Assembly: GCA_010909725.1 (NCBI GenBank)
Contig: JAACMV010000016.1
Location: 597,501 to 661,500 of the forward strand
Source: Picochlorum sp. 'celeri'
Lineage: Eukaryota; Chlorophyta; Trebouxiophyceae
Reading direction: 5' to 3'
Length of the DNA stretch: 64,000 bases
Below, one piece after another: positions 47,153-58,700 of this stretch. Each line of letters opens with the position of its first letter. Within the stretch, counting starts at the first letter, position 1. The translations under genes were made by a program, and so were the position numbers. A model generated the notes under the pieces. It did no database searches. It saw nothing but the letters and a program-made list of their open reading frames with translations, and was not told the origin of the DNA.

Positions 47153-50100
47153 CTAATGATACGTATCAATCAGAATCTCTTTGTACACCACGTTCTTCAT
47201 CCACAGCTTTCCCTGGTCGTCCGGCTGTGGCCCAAACACCCACAGGTTCTGGTCATCTCCACACCGAGACAACGCCACGTACAACTGTCCGTGTGAAAAG
47301 ACATCGTCCTGGAGGTACACTCCCACCCTCTGGAGGGTGAGCCCCTGTGCTTTGTTGATGGTCATCGCAAACGCCACGCGGATGGGCAGCTGTGTCCTCT
47401 GCAGCACAAAGGAACCCAGGCTCTGTGTCATCACCACCCTGGTGATGAGGACCTCCCGCCCCGTGCTGGGACCGTGGACCACCCTGGCTTTGATGGAGTG
47501 GTTGAGAATTTTGGTCACCACCATTCGGGTGCCATTGGACACGCCCTTGGTGATGTTGCGGAGGGCAATGATGGGGGCCCCAACCTTGAGGCTGATGACG
47601 TGTGGCGGCAGGCCACTCTCCTTGATGCTGGCGAGATACTCCTCCGGGTATGCGTCGTCCCTCTGGTGCCAACCATCGGTAATTCCATTGATCGACACGA
47701 ACAGGCGGTCTTCTTCACCGTCGATGAGGGCGTCCAGCAGGCTGTCGTTGATCCTGGTGGCGGTGTCATTCTTGGGGACCAATACGGCTGTTCCCTTGAG
47801 GAAGTCGTCCCTGTCCTGCCCTCGCTTGGCCTGGAGGCCAGCGTACACATGTTCGAAAAACGTCTTCTCCATACTCTCCGGATCCTCCTCCTCCTCGGGG
47901 GTGAAGGCGATGGAGGAGGGCACTTCCAGGCGCCCGTGGTCATCCAGCGGCACGTCGCCATCGCCGACGCGCTTGAGCCACCTGCTCCACCCCTCCAGTC
48001 GCGACTTGCACTCGGGGCGCACGCAGTTTTTCACTCGCATATTGATGTGGAGCCTGAGGACCTTGACAGCAGGCCAGTGGGTCCAATGGGTCAGCGACGC
48101 ATTGACCTCTGCTGCCCTCCTGGCTCGCCCTCTGGCATTCTTCATGACGGGCCCACACTGCCTGAAATCCCCGCCAAGCACCACCACCTTGCCGCCCATG
48201 ACCGTGTCGGGCCGTGCCATGAGATCTCGAAGGCATCGATCCACGGCATCCAGCTGCCACTTGTTCATCGCCGGGGCCTCGTCCCAGACAATCAGCCTCG
48301 CTCGGCGCAGCAGGTCAGCCTCGTGCAACTGCCTGGCAACGTTGCAGATCAGCTGCTCGCCGTCGACGTCGTCCTTGACGGGCAGCCTGAATCGTCTGTG
48401 CACCGTCGTCCCGTTCGGTAGCAGCTGGGCTGGCAGGCCATTCGAGGCCATCGCCACCGCAATGGGATGCTCGCCTCTCTCGCGCTCCTCTTGGCTCTGC
48501 TTCCTCAATTTCATGAGCAGTGTCTTGTACAGGAACGTCTTCCCCGACCCCCCGATGCCATCCAGGAAAAACACATGGCATGATGAGTTTTCCTCAGATT
48601 CGCAGGCGTTGACCGCCTCGAGGATCTGGTCGAACGCCGCCCGCTGCTGCTGATTGAGCTTGGCCACGTTGGCCTCGATGTCCTGGTAGCTGAAGTTGAA
48701 GTACCCACCGACCTCCTTCTCGATCTCGGACGTGATCAAATGGTCCGGAGGCCGTGGAATACCGAATTCTTTCAGCGTCTTCTTGTACTCGTCGAGGAGA
48801 TCCTGGATGTCGAGCACGGCCCTCCACGACCATCGACCATGCTCGTCCTCGGCCACCGTGTCTCGGATGCAGTCCTCTGGATTCTCCTTCAACTTGGTGT
48901 CCACTTCGTACAGGTAGTCCTCGCTCAGCGCCGTCTTGTACCTGTTCCACATCCGTTTCGGGTCGCTAATATTGCAGAAGGCGAGCATCTCCACAAACAT
49001 CATGCGGAGCTGACAGGGCATGGCCTCCCTCACCGCCTCGTCCATGCCGCTGCACCACAGGTCGTCATTCTCCAGCATGCCCCTCTGGCGGCACGCTTCC
49101 TCGAAGCTGGGACACACCACCTGGGTCGGGTTCCCTCCTTCCTCTATATCCCTCACCGTCTTCAGGTCGTCCCAGGAGGTGGCCCCCGGCAGGGCACACA
49201 ACAATTGCTTCAAGCACCACCGCTCCCTGTCCTGCGGGTGGACAAAAGGCAGTCGACCAACACATCGAGTGTTCCGCTTGCGGCGCGCCCACCGCTTCAG
49301 CTTCCTGTCCCACGAAGCGATAGCGCCGATGTCGGCATAGCACGTGGACAACGCGGCAGGCTTGCGAACGGTGGCCCCCTCGCCCGCCCCTGCCAGCCTC
49401 GCCTGGTACTTGCGCTTCTCCTCCAAGTTGAACTTGAACCACGCCGTCAGCATCGTGTCAGCCGAGCCCGCCTCCTGAACAACGTCCACCAAGTTGCCCT
49501 CTTCTTCGAAAAGCACGCTCTGGTCGTTGGGGGTGTGGAGATGGAGCTGCTGCACGCTGGGGTAGTTCCCTGCCAGCTCGAACCCAAACAGCCTCCAGCA
49601 CGCCTCTGCAGACCCAATGCACAGGCCGTCAAAGAAATTGTCCACCGTCTCCACCGTCGCTTCCCTCCTCTCCGACAGAGATACATTGGATCGAGATGCC
49701 TCCTTGTACACGTACTTGAACATGTACTTGATGCCCTCGATGCCAGAGCACACCATGACGTTCAGGTGGCAGTTGTAGCGCTTGAGCAGGTACATGTTGT
49801 ACGGAACCACATATCTGTTGTCGAGCTTGACGATTGCTCCGTTCTCGAGTTTCTTCTCCACCACTCTGGTATTGTTTGGCCTGCGGTAGATGGGGTACCC
49901 CCCACGGGCGCTGCCGTTCGGAACCGTCATCTCGTCCCTGAACTCCATCGGGAAGTCTCTGCAGCACCTGCCATCCCTCAAGCACCTGTCGTCGCACGGG
50001 CCGTGCATCATGTGGCTGGCCACCATATTATACCCGTGTGGATCTACCTTCTTATTTGGGATCCATGCCCGAGACACTTTCTCGATCCCTTCCCCTGTGG

Positions 50101-52177
50101 TCGTGATGGCCTGGTCCTCCAGCCACAACAGCATGTGGACGTGCGGAAGGCCCCTCTTCTGGTACTCCACTCGATATGTGAGGGCCTTGGCCTCCCCGAA
50201 CACCTTGCCCTTGATGAGGTCATCCTTGAGCTGCCGCAGCTTGGCGTGAAAGACGCGAGACACGATGTCTGGCCTGTCCTGGGCGACCTGGCCACGCCTG
50301 ATCTCCCTTTGAATCTCTGGCCAGTTGGGGTTGCACGTCATGGTGATGAACAGCGAGGGGTTCCCGAAGGCCCGGGCCAGCGCGTACGCGTCGTACCTCT
50401 TCTTTCGAAAGTACGCTCGCGATCCGATGTGGGAGGCCGGCACCTCGGCAGCTTCGGTCCCCGCCTCCGAGCCCTTGCGCCTGCCATGCGCCACCGCCTG
50501 CCGGAGCGGCCCCAGCGCGCTCCTGCGCATCTTTCGGCGAAACTCGTCCGTCTTCAGGTAGTTCAGTCTCTGCCTCTCCACCTTGACGTAGGTGTCCAGC
50601 ACCCATTCCTGGAACAGTCGACCGCCTTTGGTGAAGTCTGCAGCAGCGCCAGCCCTGTCGTGGAGCCAGTAGGCCCCGTACTGCAGTGGGGTCAGCCCCA
50701 TGCCGGTGTGCCACCCTGGCGTGCCCCAGGGATACAGCAGCACAAAGTGCAAGGGCTCGTACATCGGGCTGTTGTCCCAGATGATCACCGGCTTCTTGCA
50801 GTCCACACGATTGCGCGCCAACAGCCTCAGCCCGCGCTTCTCCTTGGGGTCCTCCCTGTCGTCCACCACCGCCATCACCTCGGACGCATGGGGCTTGTTG
50901 TACACGTGAGGGTCGTTGGAGGCAGCCTCTATGAAGTCCACCTCGAACTCCATCACGTCGTCTTTGGTTTGCTCTTGCAGCTGCTCCTCCACCAACTTGA
51001 ATTGCTCCACGTATGGATTGCACGTATGCAGCATGCTCTGCAGCTCCCCCACGATGCGTCGCACTGCTTCCTTCTCCTCCCTCCTTTCCGGGTGCTGCCT
51101 CTCTGGATCACTGTTCTCGTTCATCTTTCGAATTCGGCACGCCAGTTCCTCTTCCTGGTCGTCCATCATGTATATCTGCACGTACTGAGGATCCTGGGAG
51201 GTCTCAATGGGGTTGAGCAGGTGATAAATGCTGCCTTGCGCCACCATCATGCTCACACCTGGCGTGTGCATCACGTTGGACGTGCTGGATGCCATCTGGA
51301 GCGCCGCATTGATGTACATTATTTTCTTGTGGAAGCACGTGCCTTCTTGGGACGTGCGATCGTCCCACAGAGACCTCAGTGGCTGTGGAGCTGGCCTGTC
51401 GAAATGATCAGACAGGAACGCAGCTTTCCCATCGTGGCAGCACAGGGGTCCCCCTGTGATCATCCCATTTTTCTTTTTCACTTCCCACTCATATAGCGGG
51501 GCATCACACAATTGGCAGCGCTGTGACCGGCTGCCGTGATCCAGATATTCCACATTCAATGCATCTCCTAGAGCCACTGCACATCTTCTGTTTGCCCTTC
51601 CACGCCGCTCCCGGTCTGGCAGGACATTTGGTGCCATGCAGATGTCATCCTCTATGTCCAGGTCATCATCGACATCATCATCAGTCGAATCATCTGCGGA
51701 ACACACGTGTTCAATGCCATCCTCATCTGGCAACCATTCGTCATCAAAAGCCTGTCCCGCCTGTCCTCTTGGTCTCCTGGGACAGACTGCTCGTTCAGGT
51801 GCATTCGGATCGACGTTTTCGTCCATCAAGTTCGCATTACCCCCTGCAAACTCCGAGATAGTTGAAAGCTGTACATTGGAAGACAATCGTGGAGCCCCGG
51901 AATGGACCACCGCACCTGATTCAGGGTAGCCAGGAGTGTACACTTGGGAGCTTCCGTCGCTCTTGGCACCGTCACTCGATGCGTCAGCCTCGTTTTCCCA
52001 ATCGTCTCCCAAAAACCTGCCGTTTTGTTTGCGCTTCCTCTTTCCCCGAGGACCGCCCTGGTCCACGACATGGCCACTGCTCGTGCTTTTGTCACCCAGA
52101 AAGTCATCTTCCTTCTCCCACTCGTCTCCCAAGAACCTGGTGTTCTGTTTACGACTTCTCTTCTCTCGAAGATGCAT
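47153..52177 (-). CDS. Helitron RepHel protein (HUH Rep nuclease fused to Pif1 helicase)
   Basis: A single frame of 1,674 residues, intact from ATG to stop. The N-terminus has two copies of a KRKQNGRFLGDDWE-like motif, then an acidic stretch and a CxxC pair (CQLCDAPLYEW). The Helitron helicase-like/Rep domain contains LFITMTCNPNWPEIQ, the HUH motif GLPHVHMLLWLED at about residue 680, and the two-tyrosine motif KYMFKYVYKEAS at about 820. The Pif1 helicase begins near residue 1200 with GIGGSGKTFLYKT (Walker A), then LIVWDEAPAMNK, VVLGGDFRQCGPV, and ends with AFAMTINKAQGLTLQRVGVY and LYVALSRC. The protein nicks, unwinds and replicates the element by rolling circle in the nucleus. All key residues are present, so it may be active. 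Confidence 0.95.
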   Translation of the reverse strand: MHLREKRSRKQNTRFLGDEWEKEDDFLGDKSTSSGHVVDQGGPRGKRKRKQNGRFLGDDWENEADASSDGAKSDGSSQVYTPGYPESGAVVHSGAPRLSSNVQLSTISEFAGGNANLMDENVDPNAPERAVCPRRPRGQAGQAFDDEWLPDEDGIEHVCSADDSTDDDVDDDLDIEDDICMAPNVLPDRERRGRANRRCAVALGDALNVEYLDHGSRSQRCQLCDAPLYEWEVKKKNGMITGGPLCCHDGKAAFLSDHFDRPAPQPLRSLWDDRTSQEGTCFHKKIMYINAALQMASSTSNVMHTPGVSMMVAQGSIYHLLNPIETSQDPQYVQIYMMDDQEEELACRIRKMNENSDPERQHPERREEKEAVRRIVGELQSMLHTCNPYVEQFKLVEEQLQEQTKDDVMEFEVDFIEAASNDPHVYNKPHASEVMAVVDDREDPKEKRGLRLLARNRVDCKKPVIIWDNSPMYEPLHFVLLYPWGTPGWHTGMGLTPLQYGAYWLHDRAGAAADFTKGGRLFQEWVLDTYVKVERQRLNYLKTDEFRRKMRRSALGPLRQAVAHGRRKGSEAGTEAAEVPASHIGSRAYFRKKRYDAYALARAFGNPSLFITMTCNPNWPEIQREIRRGQVAQDRPDIVSRVFHAKLRQLKDDLIKGKVFGEAKALTYRVEYQKRGLPHVHMLLWLEDQAITTTGEGIEKVSRAWIPNKKVDPHGYNMVASHMMHGPCDDRCLRDGRCCRDFPMEFRDEMTVPNGSARGGYPIYRRPNNTRVVEKKLENGAIVKLDNRYVVPYNMYLLKRYNCHLNVMVCSGIEGIKYMFKYVYKEASRSNVSLSERREATVETVDNFFDGLCIGSAEACWRLFGFELAGNYPSVQQLHLHTPNDQSVLFEEEGNLVDVVQEAGSADTMLTAWFKFNLEEKRKYQARLAGAGEGATVRKPAALSTCYADIGAIASWDRKLKRWARRKRNTRCVGRLPFVHPQDRERWCLKQLLCALPGATSWDDLKTVRDIEEGGNPTQVVCPSFEEACRQRGMLENDDLWCSGMDEAVREAMPCQLRMMFVEMLAFCNISDPKRMWNRYKTALSEDYLYEVDTKLKENPEDCIRDTVAEDEHGRWSWRAVLDIQDLLDEYKKTLKEFGIPRPPDHLITSEIEKEVGGYFNFSYQDIEANVAKLNQQQRAAFDQILEAVNACESEENSSCHVFFLDGIGGSGKTFLYKTLLMKLRKQSQEERERGEHPIAVAMASNGLPAQLLPNGTTVHRRFRLPVKDDVDGEQLICNVARQLHEADLLRRARLIVWDEAPAMNKWQLDAVDRCLRDLMARPDTVMGGKVVVLGGDFRQCGPVMKNARGRARRAAEVNASLTHWTHWPAVKVLRLHINMRVKNCVRPECKSRLEGWSRWLKRVGDGDVPLDDHGRLEVPSSIAFTPEEEEDPESMEKTFFEHVYAGLQAKRGQDRDDFLKGTAVLVPKNDTATRINDSLLDALIDGEEDRLFVSINGITDGWHQRDDAYPEEYLASIKESGLPPHVISLKVGAPIIALRNITKGVSNGTRMVVTKILNHSIKARVVHGPSTGREVLITRVVMTQSLGSFVLQRTQLPIRVAFAMTINKAQGLTLQRVGVYLQDDVFSHGQLYVALSRCGDDQNLWVFGPQPDDQGKLWMKNVVYKEILIDTYH

Positions 52178-52651
52178 CTACTCAATCTTCGGGACCTTGA
52201 AACGAATGTCGGTCGTTGAGACACGCGAGCATGGCAGTTGACAGACGGGTTTTGTCCACGACTCTCTGATCGGCTCGAGGTTGATACTGACAGAACCACG
52301 GGCAAATAATATTTGTTTCGGTCCCTGTTTCGGGGCTTTTCGGTGTTTATCGAGGGAGCGAGTTTTTGGCTGCTTGAGGTCGCCCCGAAAGCAGGGCAAC
52401 GTCAATCCGTCCAGTGGCACCTTGGATGGGGCTTGGCGATCGATTTCGTGAAGGGGCAAAATGCACGTGCGCCCTCGGCCACGGCGGTGACGTGATGGGA
52501 CAGGACGGTCGGTTTCGCCTCATTTTCCTCGACGACACGGCGTCGTTTCTTTCACAGCAGGGAGCTTTAGCGCATTTGTGCCACATTGGTGCAATGTAAA
52601 ATTTATTTGCTGTTGTTCGAGGTGAAAAAAATATTTTGCCTTGTTGCGTTA

Positions 52652-53665
52652 CTAGGATTGCCGCCCGTCGCACGTGGCCTTGTATCGGGTAGACTTCGCG
52701 GCCCATGGCCAGTCGATTGGCAAACGGCCCAATTGGGTACTTTGATCGATGGTGGCGACATCTCTTTTGTTTGATCCATATTCGCGAGCTCACACTTGCA
52801 TTGTATACGTCAGATTCTAGTGGTTGACACATTCAGGGCTCCTCAGCCGCCTGGCTGACTCTGCAGCTGCAAAGTTTGCAACCCTGTCCTGAGCCCATGA
52901 TTTCGGACCCAAACTTTGGGTCACTACCTGGTACTACAGGACGGCTGGCCTCTTTGATGTTGTCCTGGCATGAATTCTCTCTCAATCGCCACTGATAGAT
53001 CACATGCCTGAGGACGGCTGAATTTCCCTTTGCAATGATCTACATCGATCCAAACGAAGGATACCCTTGCCACTGCTGAGTGCTGCCAACAGGTGGTCCT
53101 AGTCAGACGCATCCTATCCACCATTCGGATCTCGCCGTTCTGTATGCCTAGAAATCATTCTTTCAGATACATATACGGCACTCTGTCCTCTGAAACAGCG
53201 AGACGGCCAAGGTCGTTCGTGTCTCGCAATGCGACAATGGCAGTTGAGACCCACCTCTGTGTACGCGTGTGTGGTCGGCACCTGGTTGACGATAACAGCA
53301 TCAGTATTCGAAAAGATTTTTCACTATACGTGTTTCGGAGCCTTTTGCGCCGTATCCACAAAGCTGATTTTCCAGGCCCATTTGGGGCGTGGTGGTCTCT
53401 CGTCGAAGAATCCGTTCATCAGGCGCCTTGGATGGGCCATGAGAGTCGATTTCGGAGCGTGTCGAAATGGACGTGCGTGTCCGGTCACGATGCCCTCTGG
53501 CTGGGACCTGGGCGTCGATTTCGGTCAAATTTCGCGAGCAACACGGACCCGTTTTGTCGAATGCAGAGAGCTTTAGCCCGTTTGGGCATATTTGGTAGTT
53601 TGTATAAATTATCTAGTTTGTGATTCGCCAAAGTGGTTTTTTCCAGCGTTATATCTGTGTGAATA
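52652..53665 (-). mobile_element. non-autonomous Helitron derivative, unit A
   Basis: 1,014 bp bounded by CTAG termini. The first 30 bp repeat the family's 3' hairpin; the last 350 bp resemble the 5' region of the autonomous element (GCCTTGGATGG, CGATTTCG, GAGCTTTAGC landmarks). It has no coding capacity. Unit A' (53986-55010) is a close duplicate. Confidence 0.75.
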
Positions 53666-53985
53666 CTAGGATTGCCGCCCGTCGCACGTGGCCTTCTATC
53701 CAGGACTTTGTCGGACGGGCTGTGTCGGAAAATCTACAAACGATTCCAGGCCGACGCTTCTCCTCGGTCACGTTGGTATTTGAGTCGGGCCTACAGGCCG
53801 TTTTCGTTCCTCTACCTCGAGAAAAGCACGGAGTCGTTTCTCTCACAGCAGAGAGCTTTAGCGCATTCGTGCCACAGTGATACCATGTAGAATTTATAAT
53901 CTTTCTATTGAAGGGAAAAAAATTTTTAAGTGCTTGTTGCGTTATATCTGTGTGAATCTGTGCGAATAAAGGTTATATATATATA
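53666..53985 (-). mobile_element. non-autonomous Helitron derivative, unit B
   Basis: 320 bp with the same terminal hairpin and CTAG. Shares with the autonomous element the GAGCTTTAGCGCATTCGTGC landmark and a TTGTTGCGTTA near its 5' end. No genes. Unit B' (55011-55312) is almost identical over about 290 bp. Confidence 0.75.
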
Positions 53986-55010
53986 CTAGGATTGCCGCCC
54001 GTCGCACGTGGCCTTGTATCGGGTAGACTTCGCGGCCCATGGTCAGTCGATTGGCAAACGGCCCAATTGGATATTTTGATCGATGGTGGCGACATCTCTT
54101 TTGTTTGATCCATATTCGCGAGCTCGCATTTACATTGTATACGTCAGATTCTAGTGGTCGACACGTTCAGGGCTCCTTAGCCACCTGACTGACTCTGCAG
54201 CTGCAAAGTTTGCAACCCTGTCCTGAGCCCATGATTTCGGACCCAAACTTTGGGTCACTACCTGGTACTACAGGACGGCTGGCCTCTTTGATGTTGTCCT
54301 GGCATGAATTCTCTCTCAATCGCCACTGATAGATCACATGCCTGAGGACGGCTGAATTTCCCTTTGCAATGATCTAAATATATCGAATTCGTTTCGAAAC
54401 GAAGGATGCCTCTGACTGCTGAGTGTGTGTTCAACAGATGGTCCTGATCGGACCCATCCTATCCACCATTCAGGTCTCACCGTTCTGTATGTCTAGAAAT
54501 CATTCTCCCAGATACATATACGGCAGTTTGTCCTCTGAAACAGCAAGGCAGCCAAGGTCGTTCGTGTCTCGCATCGCGACAATGGCAGTTGCGAAACACC
54601 TCTGTGTAAGCGTATCTGGTCGGCACCTGGTCGACGATAATAGCATCAGTATTGGATAAGAGTTTTCATTCTGCGTGTTTCGGAGCCTTTTGCGCCGTAT
54701 TGAAGAAGCTGATTTTCCCGGCCCATTCGGGGCGTGGTCGTCTCTCGTCGAAGGATGCGTTCATTAGGCGCCTTGGATGGGCCATGAGAGTCGATTTCGG
54801 AGCGTGTCGAAAGGGACGTGTGTGTCCGGTCCCGATGGCCACTGTCTGGGACTTGGGCATCGATTTCGCTCAAATTTGGCGAGCAACACGGACCCGTTTT
54901 GTCGAATACAGAGAGCTTTAGCCCGTTTGGGCATATTTGGTAGTTTGTACAAATTATCTAGTTTGAGATTCGCCAAAGTGGATTTTTTCAGCTTTATATC
55001 TGTGTGAATA
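53986..55010 (-). mobile_element. non-autonomous Helitron derivative, unit A'
   Basis: 1,025 bp, a near copy of unit A with scattered substitutions and small indels, bounded by CTAG at both junctions. Confidence 0.75.
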
Positions 55011-55312
55011 CTAGGATTGCCGCCCGTCGCACGTGGCCTTCTATCCAGGACTTTGTCGGACGGGCTGTGTCGGAAAATCTACAAACGATTCCAGGCCGAC
55101 GCTTCTCCTCGGTCACGTTGGTATTTGAGTCGGGCCTACAGGCCGTTTTCGTTCCTCTACCTCGAGAAAAGCACGGAGTCGTTTCTCTCACAGCAGAGAG
55201 CTTTAGCGCATTCGTGCCACAGTGATACCATGTAGAATTTATAATCTTTCTATTGAAGGGAAAAAAATTTTTAAGTGCTTGTTGCGTTATATCTGTGTGA
55301 ATATATATATAT
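55011..55312 (-). mobile_element. non-autonomous Helitron derivative, unit B'
   Basis: About 300 bp, a near-exact copy of unit B up to its TATCTGTGTGAATA end, followed by a TA run instead of another CTAG. It closes the array. Confidence 0.72.
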
Positions 55313-55358
55313 GGTGCTTGTGGATGGCCAACGGGCTTCATGACGGTTGGTGATTGTC

Positions 55359-55512
55359 TAAGCGGGAATGCCGCCATATTTTCAGAATGGGGTTTGGAAA
55401 CACGGCGGTGATCCGGCTTATAAGCGGGAACGCCGCCGAGTTTTGGGGTTTTGGCCATTGGGCGCCACCCTCAAATACGGCGGTGATCCCGCTTATAAGC
55501 GGGAATGCCGCA
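55359..55512. repeat. two and a half copies of a TAAGCGGGA palindrome
   Basis: TCCCGCTTATAAGCGGGA is a perfect 18-bp palindrome at about 55487-55504, inside a longer imperfect stem that extends to GCGG/CCGC. A near copy lies at about 55403-55440 (CGGCGG to CCGCCG around GCTTATAAGC) and a half copy at about 55359-55376. The spacing is 60-75 bp. It lies between the Helitron array and the KDZ gene and could be the KDZ element's subterminal repeat. Confidence 0.7.
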
Positions 55513-55765
55513 GCACATGGCACCTACGGAATTCTTCAGGTGCTCATCTTTTGACACCGTCTTTAAAATACCTTTTGAATCATGACAAAAATTCTGTAAC
55601 TGCGAAAGCGTGTCTGTGCGCTGTGTTTGAGGGTGAGTCACGTGGGTGGCCCATCTTACTTTGGAAGCGGTAAGCCCGTTTCCCTGCAACTGCAAGGGCA
55701 GATTCTGCCATATATTCATAACAGATTGATTGTTCTTTTTCAAAGTGAGGTACACAGAGACAACC

Positions 55766-58700
55766 ATGCGGAGAAGACGCAAAGTTCTGCACAGGCACCG
55801 GCGAAAGTTGGACCTAAAAAGGTGGTACAAGAGGCGTGAATTCGTGCTCTGCACTTCCCGCCTGGTCAGGGAAAGTAGATCTGAGCAATTTGAGTACAAT
55901 GACGATGCAGAATCGCGACCGGAAAGCGCTCCAGAACCAAACAAGAGCCGGAGGACGGCGTTTGTGCCTGTGCTCCACCAGCATGCTTCGCAGCCTGGAG
56001 AGGCTCATGCAGGCTCTCGTCGCCATTCCCGCCGAACCGTAAACCTTTTCAGTGATAGAATGTCATTACACACTTCGGAGCATGCTCGCGCGGTGCGAAA
56101 TCACAAGGAATCGAGGAAAGCAGAGGAAGAAAACTGGAGGAAACGAAGGCCCACAATTTTGAGGTTGCACAAAAGGTTTGATGAGCGTCGAGCTCTGGAC
56201 ATGGAGGCTCGCAAAGACTTTGAGAAGTCTCAGATTGAGTGTAGTATATCTGAACATGATCGTTGTGAGCGTTGCGGGTCGCTCAATTGCGAAAAAGTGC
56301 TGGAGAGGGATGCCTGGGTAGTCACACAAGATTTTTGCCATGAGGTCAGGATCCCGTTGTACACATGTCTGAGGTACGCTGCATCCCAAATCGGTACTCA
56401 ACCTTTCTATTGCATTTCATGGTGGTAACTATACCCTGCAGATGCCAGGAGCACTCGGAAGAGAAGGCCACCTTCCATGTCACACCAATCCACATTGGTG
56501 CCTTCCCATGTACTCCTGTCTGGGTGCGTTGTCCGCTTGTTCATTGTCGAGGATTGCTGATATATATTACTGAGTACATTTTGTACGTGATGTAGGCTTT
56601 TGATATGGAACGCATCACGACTGGACACGGGAAAGTGGTCATGTATGGATATGAGCTGCTGAGTTTCCTGAGAGAAACTGTAGACCTGTGTCCCAGGCTC
56701 GGTATCCACGCTTTCGCGGAGAGTTTATATGCCAGAATTAAGCGTCATAACTGTTATATACCTATTCCAGAGGACAGGATGAGAAAGCAGCTCACCAAGG
56801 CATTCCATGAATTCACTGTTGTGCAGACCCACATGGATGATCCCTCTACACATTGCAGGGCTCTCGGGGTCCCTCTGGGGGAATGTCCCGCGTGTCGTGG
56901 AAGCCAGTCTCATCTACAAGATATTGTGAGGAAGAAAATAGCGGCGACCGGCGCTGAAGGTGTGCATGTGCCCCAGGAAGGAGATGGAAGGCTGGTGATC
57001 CACTCTGTGTATATTGATGGCCATTTTGGCATCCCGCATTTCAAGGCCGCCGGCAAGTCGTCCGCGAGCGAACCTCCGCTCGTGAAACGATTGTTCTCCG
57101 ATGATGCTGTTGCGGCGTATTTGAACGATCCTGCGACCAAAGCCACGAGGAACTCGTCCCTTTCATGTGCAGACTTCTCAGCAGACTCCATGGTTGCCAG
57201 AGCTTCAAATCAGTACGACAGGAGTGGCATCTCTGGTCTGTTCTGCCGCCATCGCGTTATCATAGCTCTTTTGAACATGTTCACGGGTACGTTGGCGGTT
57301 CCAGTTCGGGAGAGAGGCTTTTCTGGCTGTACTAAAAAGTCATGCAATGTGTTGCTTGTGAGTGCAGGGGAGAGGTGGGCCTACGCCACCATGCTGCTCG
57401 AGCACGTGCTCCGGCAGATGGATTGTCGAATCATAAACTTTTGGTATGACATAAATTGCAGGTATAAAACCCATGCCATCGCCTGGGCTGAGGAGAAGCA
57501 GGAACTGAATGAAGAGCTCACCACATGGGTCTCCAAACTCATGAGCTTTCCCTTGGGATCTTTCCATGGCCCCATGCACAATGCGCTGTGTCAGTCCATT
57601 AATAGCCTCAGATCTATTCCTGAAGCAGGGCTGGGCACGGGGGAGCCGCCCGAGTATGCTTGGTCTCACATGAGGAGATCTGGTCACCTCCTCCAATACA
57701 TGTCTCTTGCCACCAGGGCTCTCCATCTCGAGCGAGTAGCTCTCCTGTGGAATAAGACGAGAAAATCCAATCTAGTTCAACTTCTGGTGGCTGCTTACAA
57801 GAGAGCAGACTTGAAGTACAGGGAGAAGACAAAGGAGTTGAGGAGCATCATGCATCAGGCTGTTCACATGAAGTTCTCCTTCGCACAGGTGCGCGCAGCA
57901 GCAACCATCCTCGTGGTATGTTTTTGATTGTTATGGCATGTGACATGTGGATGTGCAGATCGAGGAGATGACCAGCAATCCTCCCAGGCTGGATAAAGAG
58001 GTTGAGGTGGCACGCTCCAATGAGGTAGAGTTCTTGGAATGCACCCTGGTGTACGAGTTCATCAAGGATTCCTCAGCCATTTTGAAGCCTTTTGTTGAGA
58101 TTTTGATGGGGGATGTCGTGGCGATCAGGCTGTCGTTGCGGAGCCAGTATGCCAGGAAGATGAAGGTTCGCATGGAAAGGGTCAAGGCCAAGCTCCCCTC
58201 CAACTGGGGCTCGCAGGCCGACATCGCCAGGGCGACGTACTCCCTTTGGGACTTTAAATTGCGGAGACAAGAGCAGATAGTGGTACAGGCGCGTCAGAGG
58301 AAGTACATCGTCGAAATGCAGCTGGAGAGGTTGAGGAACCGGCGCCGAGATTTCAAGAAACTCAACAAGCATGTTCTGGTGAGCCTTGATGACGTAGGAT
58401 GATCTTCACTATTGCAAACAACCGTCTAAAAGTATACAACCGTGACATGCGTGTGCAGGATCAAGGAAAGAAGCTGCGGATGGAGATAGATACCTTGGCA
58501 AAAATCGCTAGGCAGATTTTGAGAACGGTTCATGCATATTACGGCCATCTCACCGGCACCCTATCGATTGATCGAGGGGCGGCTGCCGAAGCAATTCAAA
58601 TAGCAGCCAAAATTTCCTGGAAGAGTGATGGATCCGTGGATAGCAGCGCCCTGTACAATTGCATTGAGGAGGATGCATACCCATGGCAGCATGCAAGTTG

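Larger units (their letters stand above)
46961..52651 (-). mobile_element. autonomous Helitron rolling-circle transposon
   Basis: Oriented on the minus strand. Its 3' end is placed at 46961, where CTAG sits just inside an A (A|CTAG on the plus strand), with a small hairpin a few bases in. The same CTAG plus hairpin starts each of the four derivatives at 52652, 53666, 53986 and 55011, which supports the boundary. The 5' end is placed at the next element's boundary; 300 bp of it (52300-52640) are homologous to the 5' ends of the derivatives. It encodes an intact Rep-helicase. The exact 5' terminal dinucleotide is not certain. Confidence 0.8.

Noticed and set aside
48740..51496. A 918-codon plus-strand open frame, plus other long frames at 47181-48653 and 47474-48421
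   Set aside because: They lie antisense to the intact Helitron protein, have low-complexity His/Pro/Leu-rich translations and no family motifs; they are shadows of biased codon use on the other strand.
52656..52680. CCGCCCGTCGC, identical to the universal small-subunit rRNA decoding-site segment, repeated at four places
   Set aside because: Only about 11 bases match, nothing around them resembles rRNA, and the motif sits at the Helitron terminal hairpin. Not an rRNA gene.
52652..55312. Regularly repeated blocks that could suggest a CRISPR-like or satellite array
   Set aside because: Repeat units are 0.3-1 kb with Helitron-type ends and no short repeat/spacer pattern, in eukaryotic sequence.
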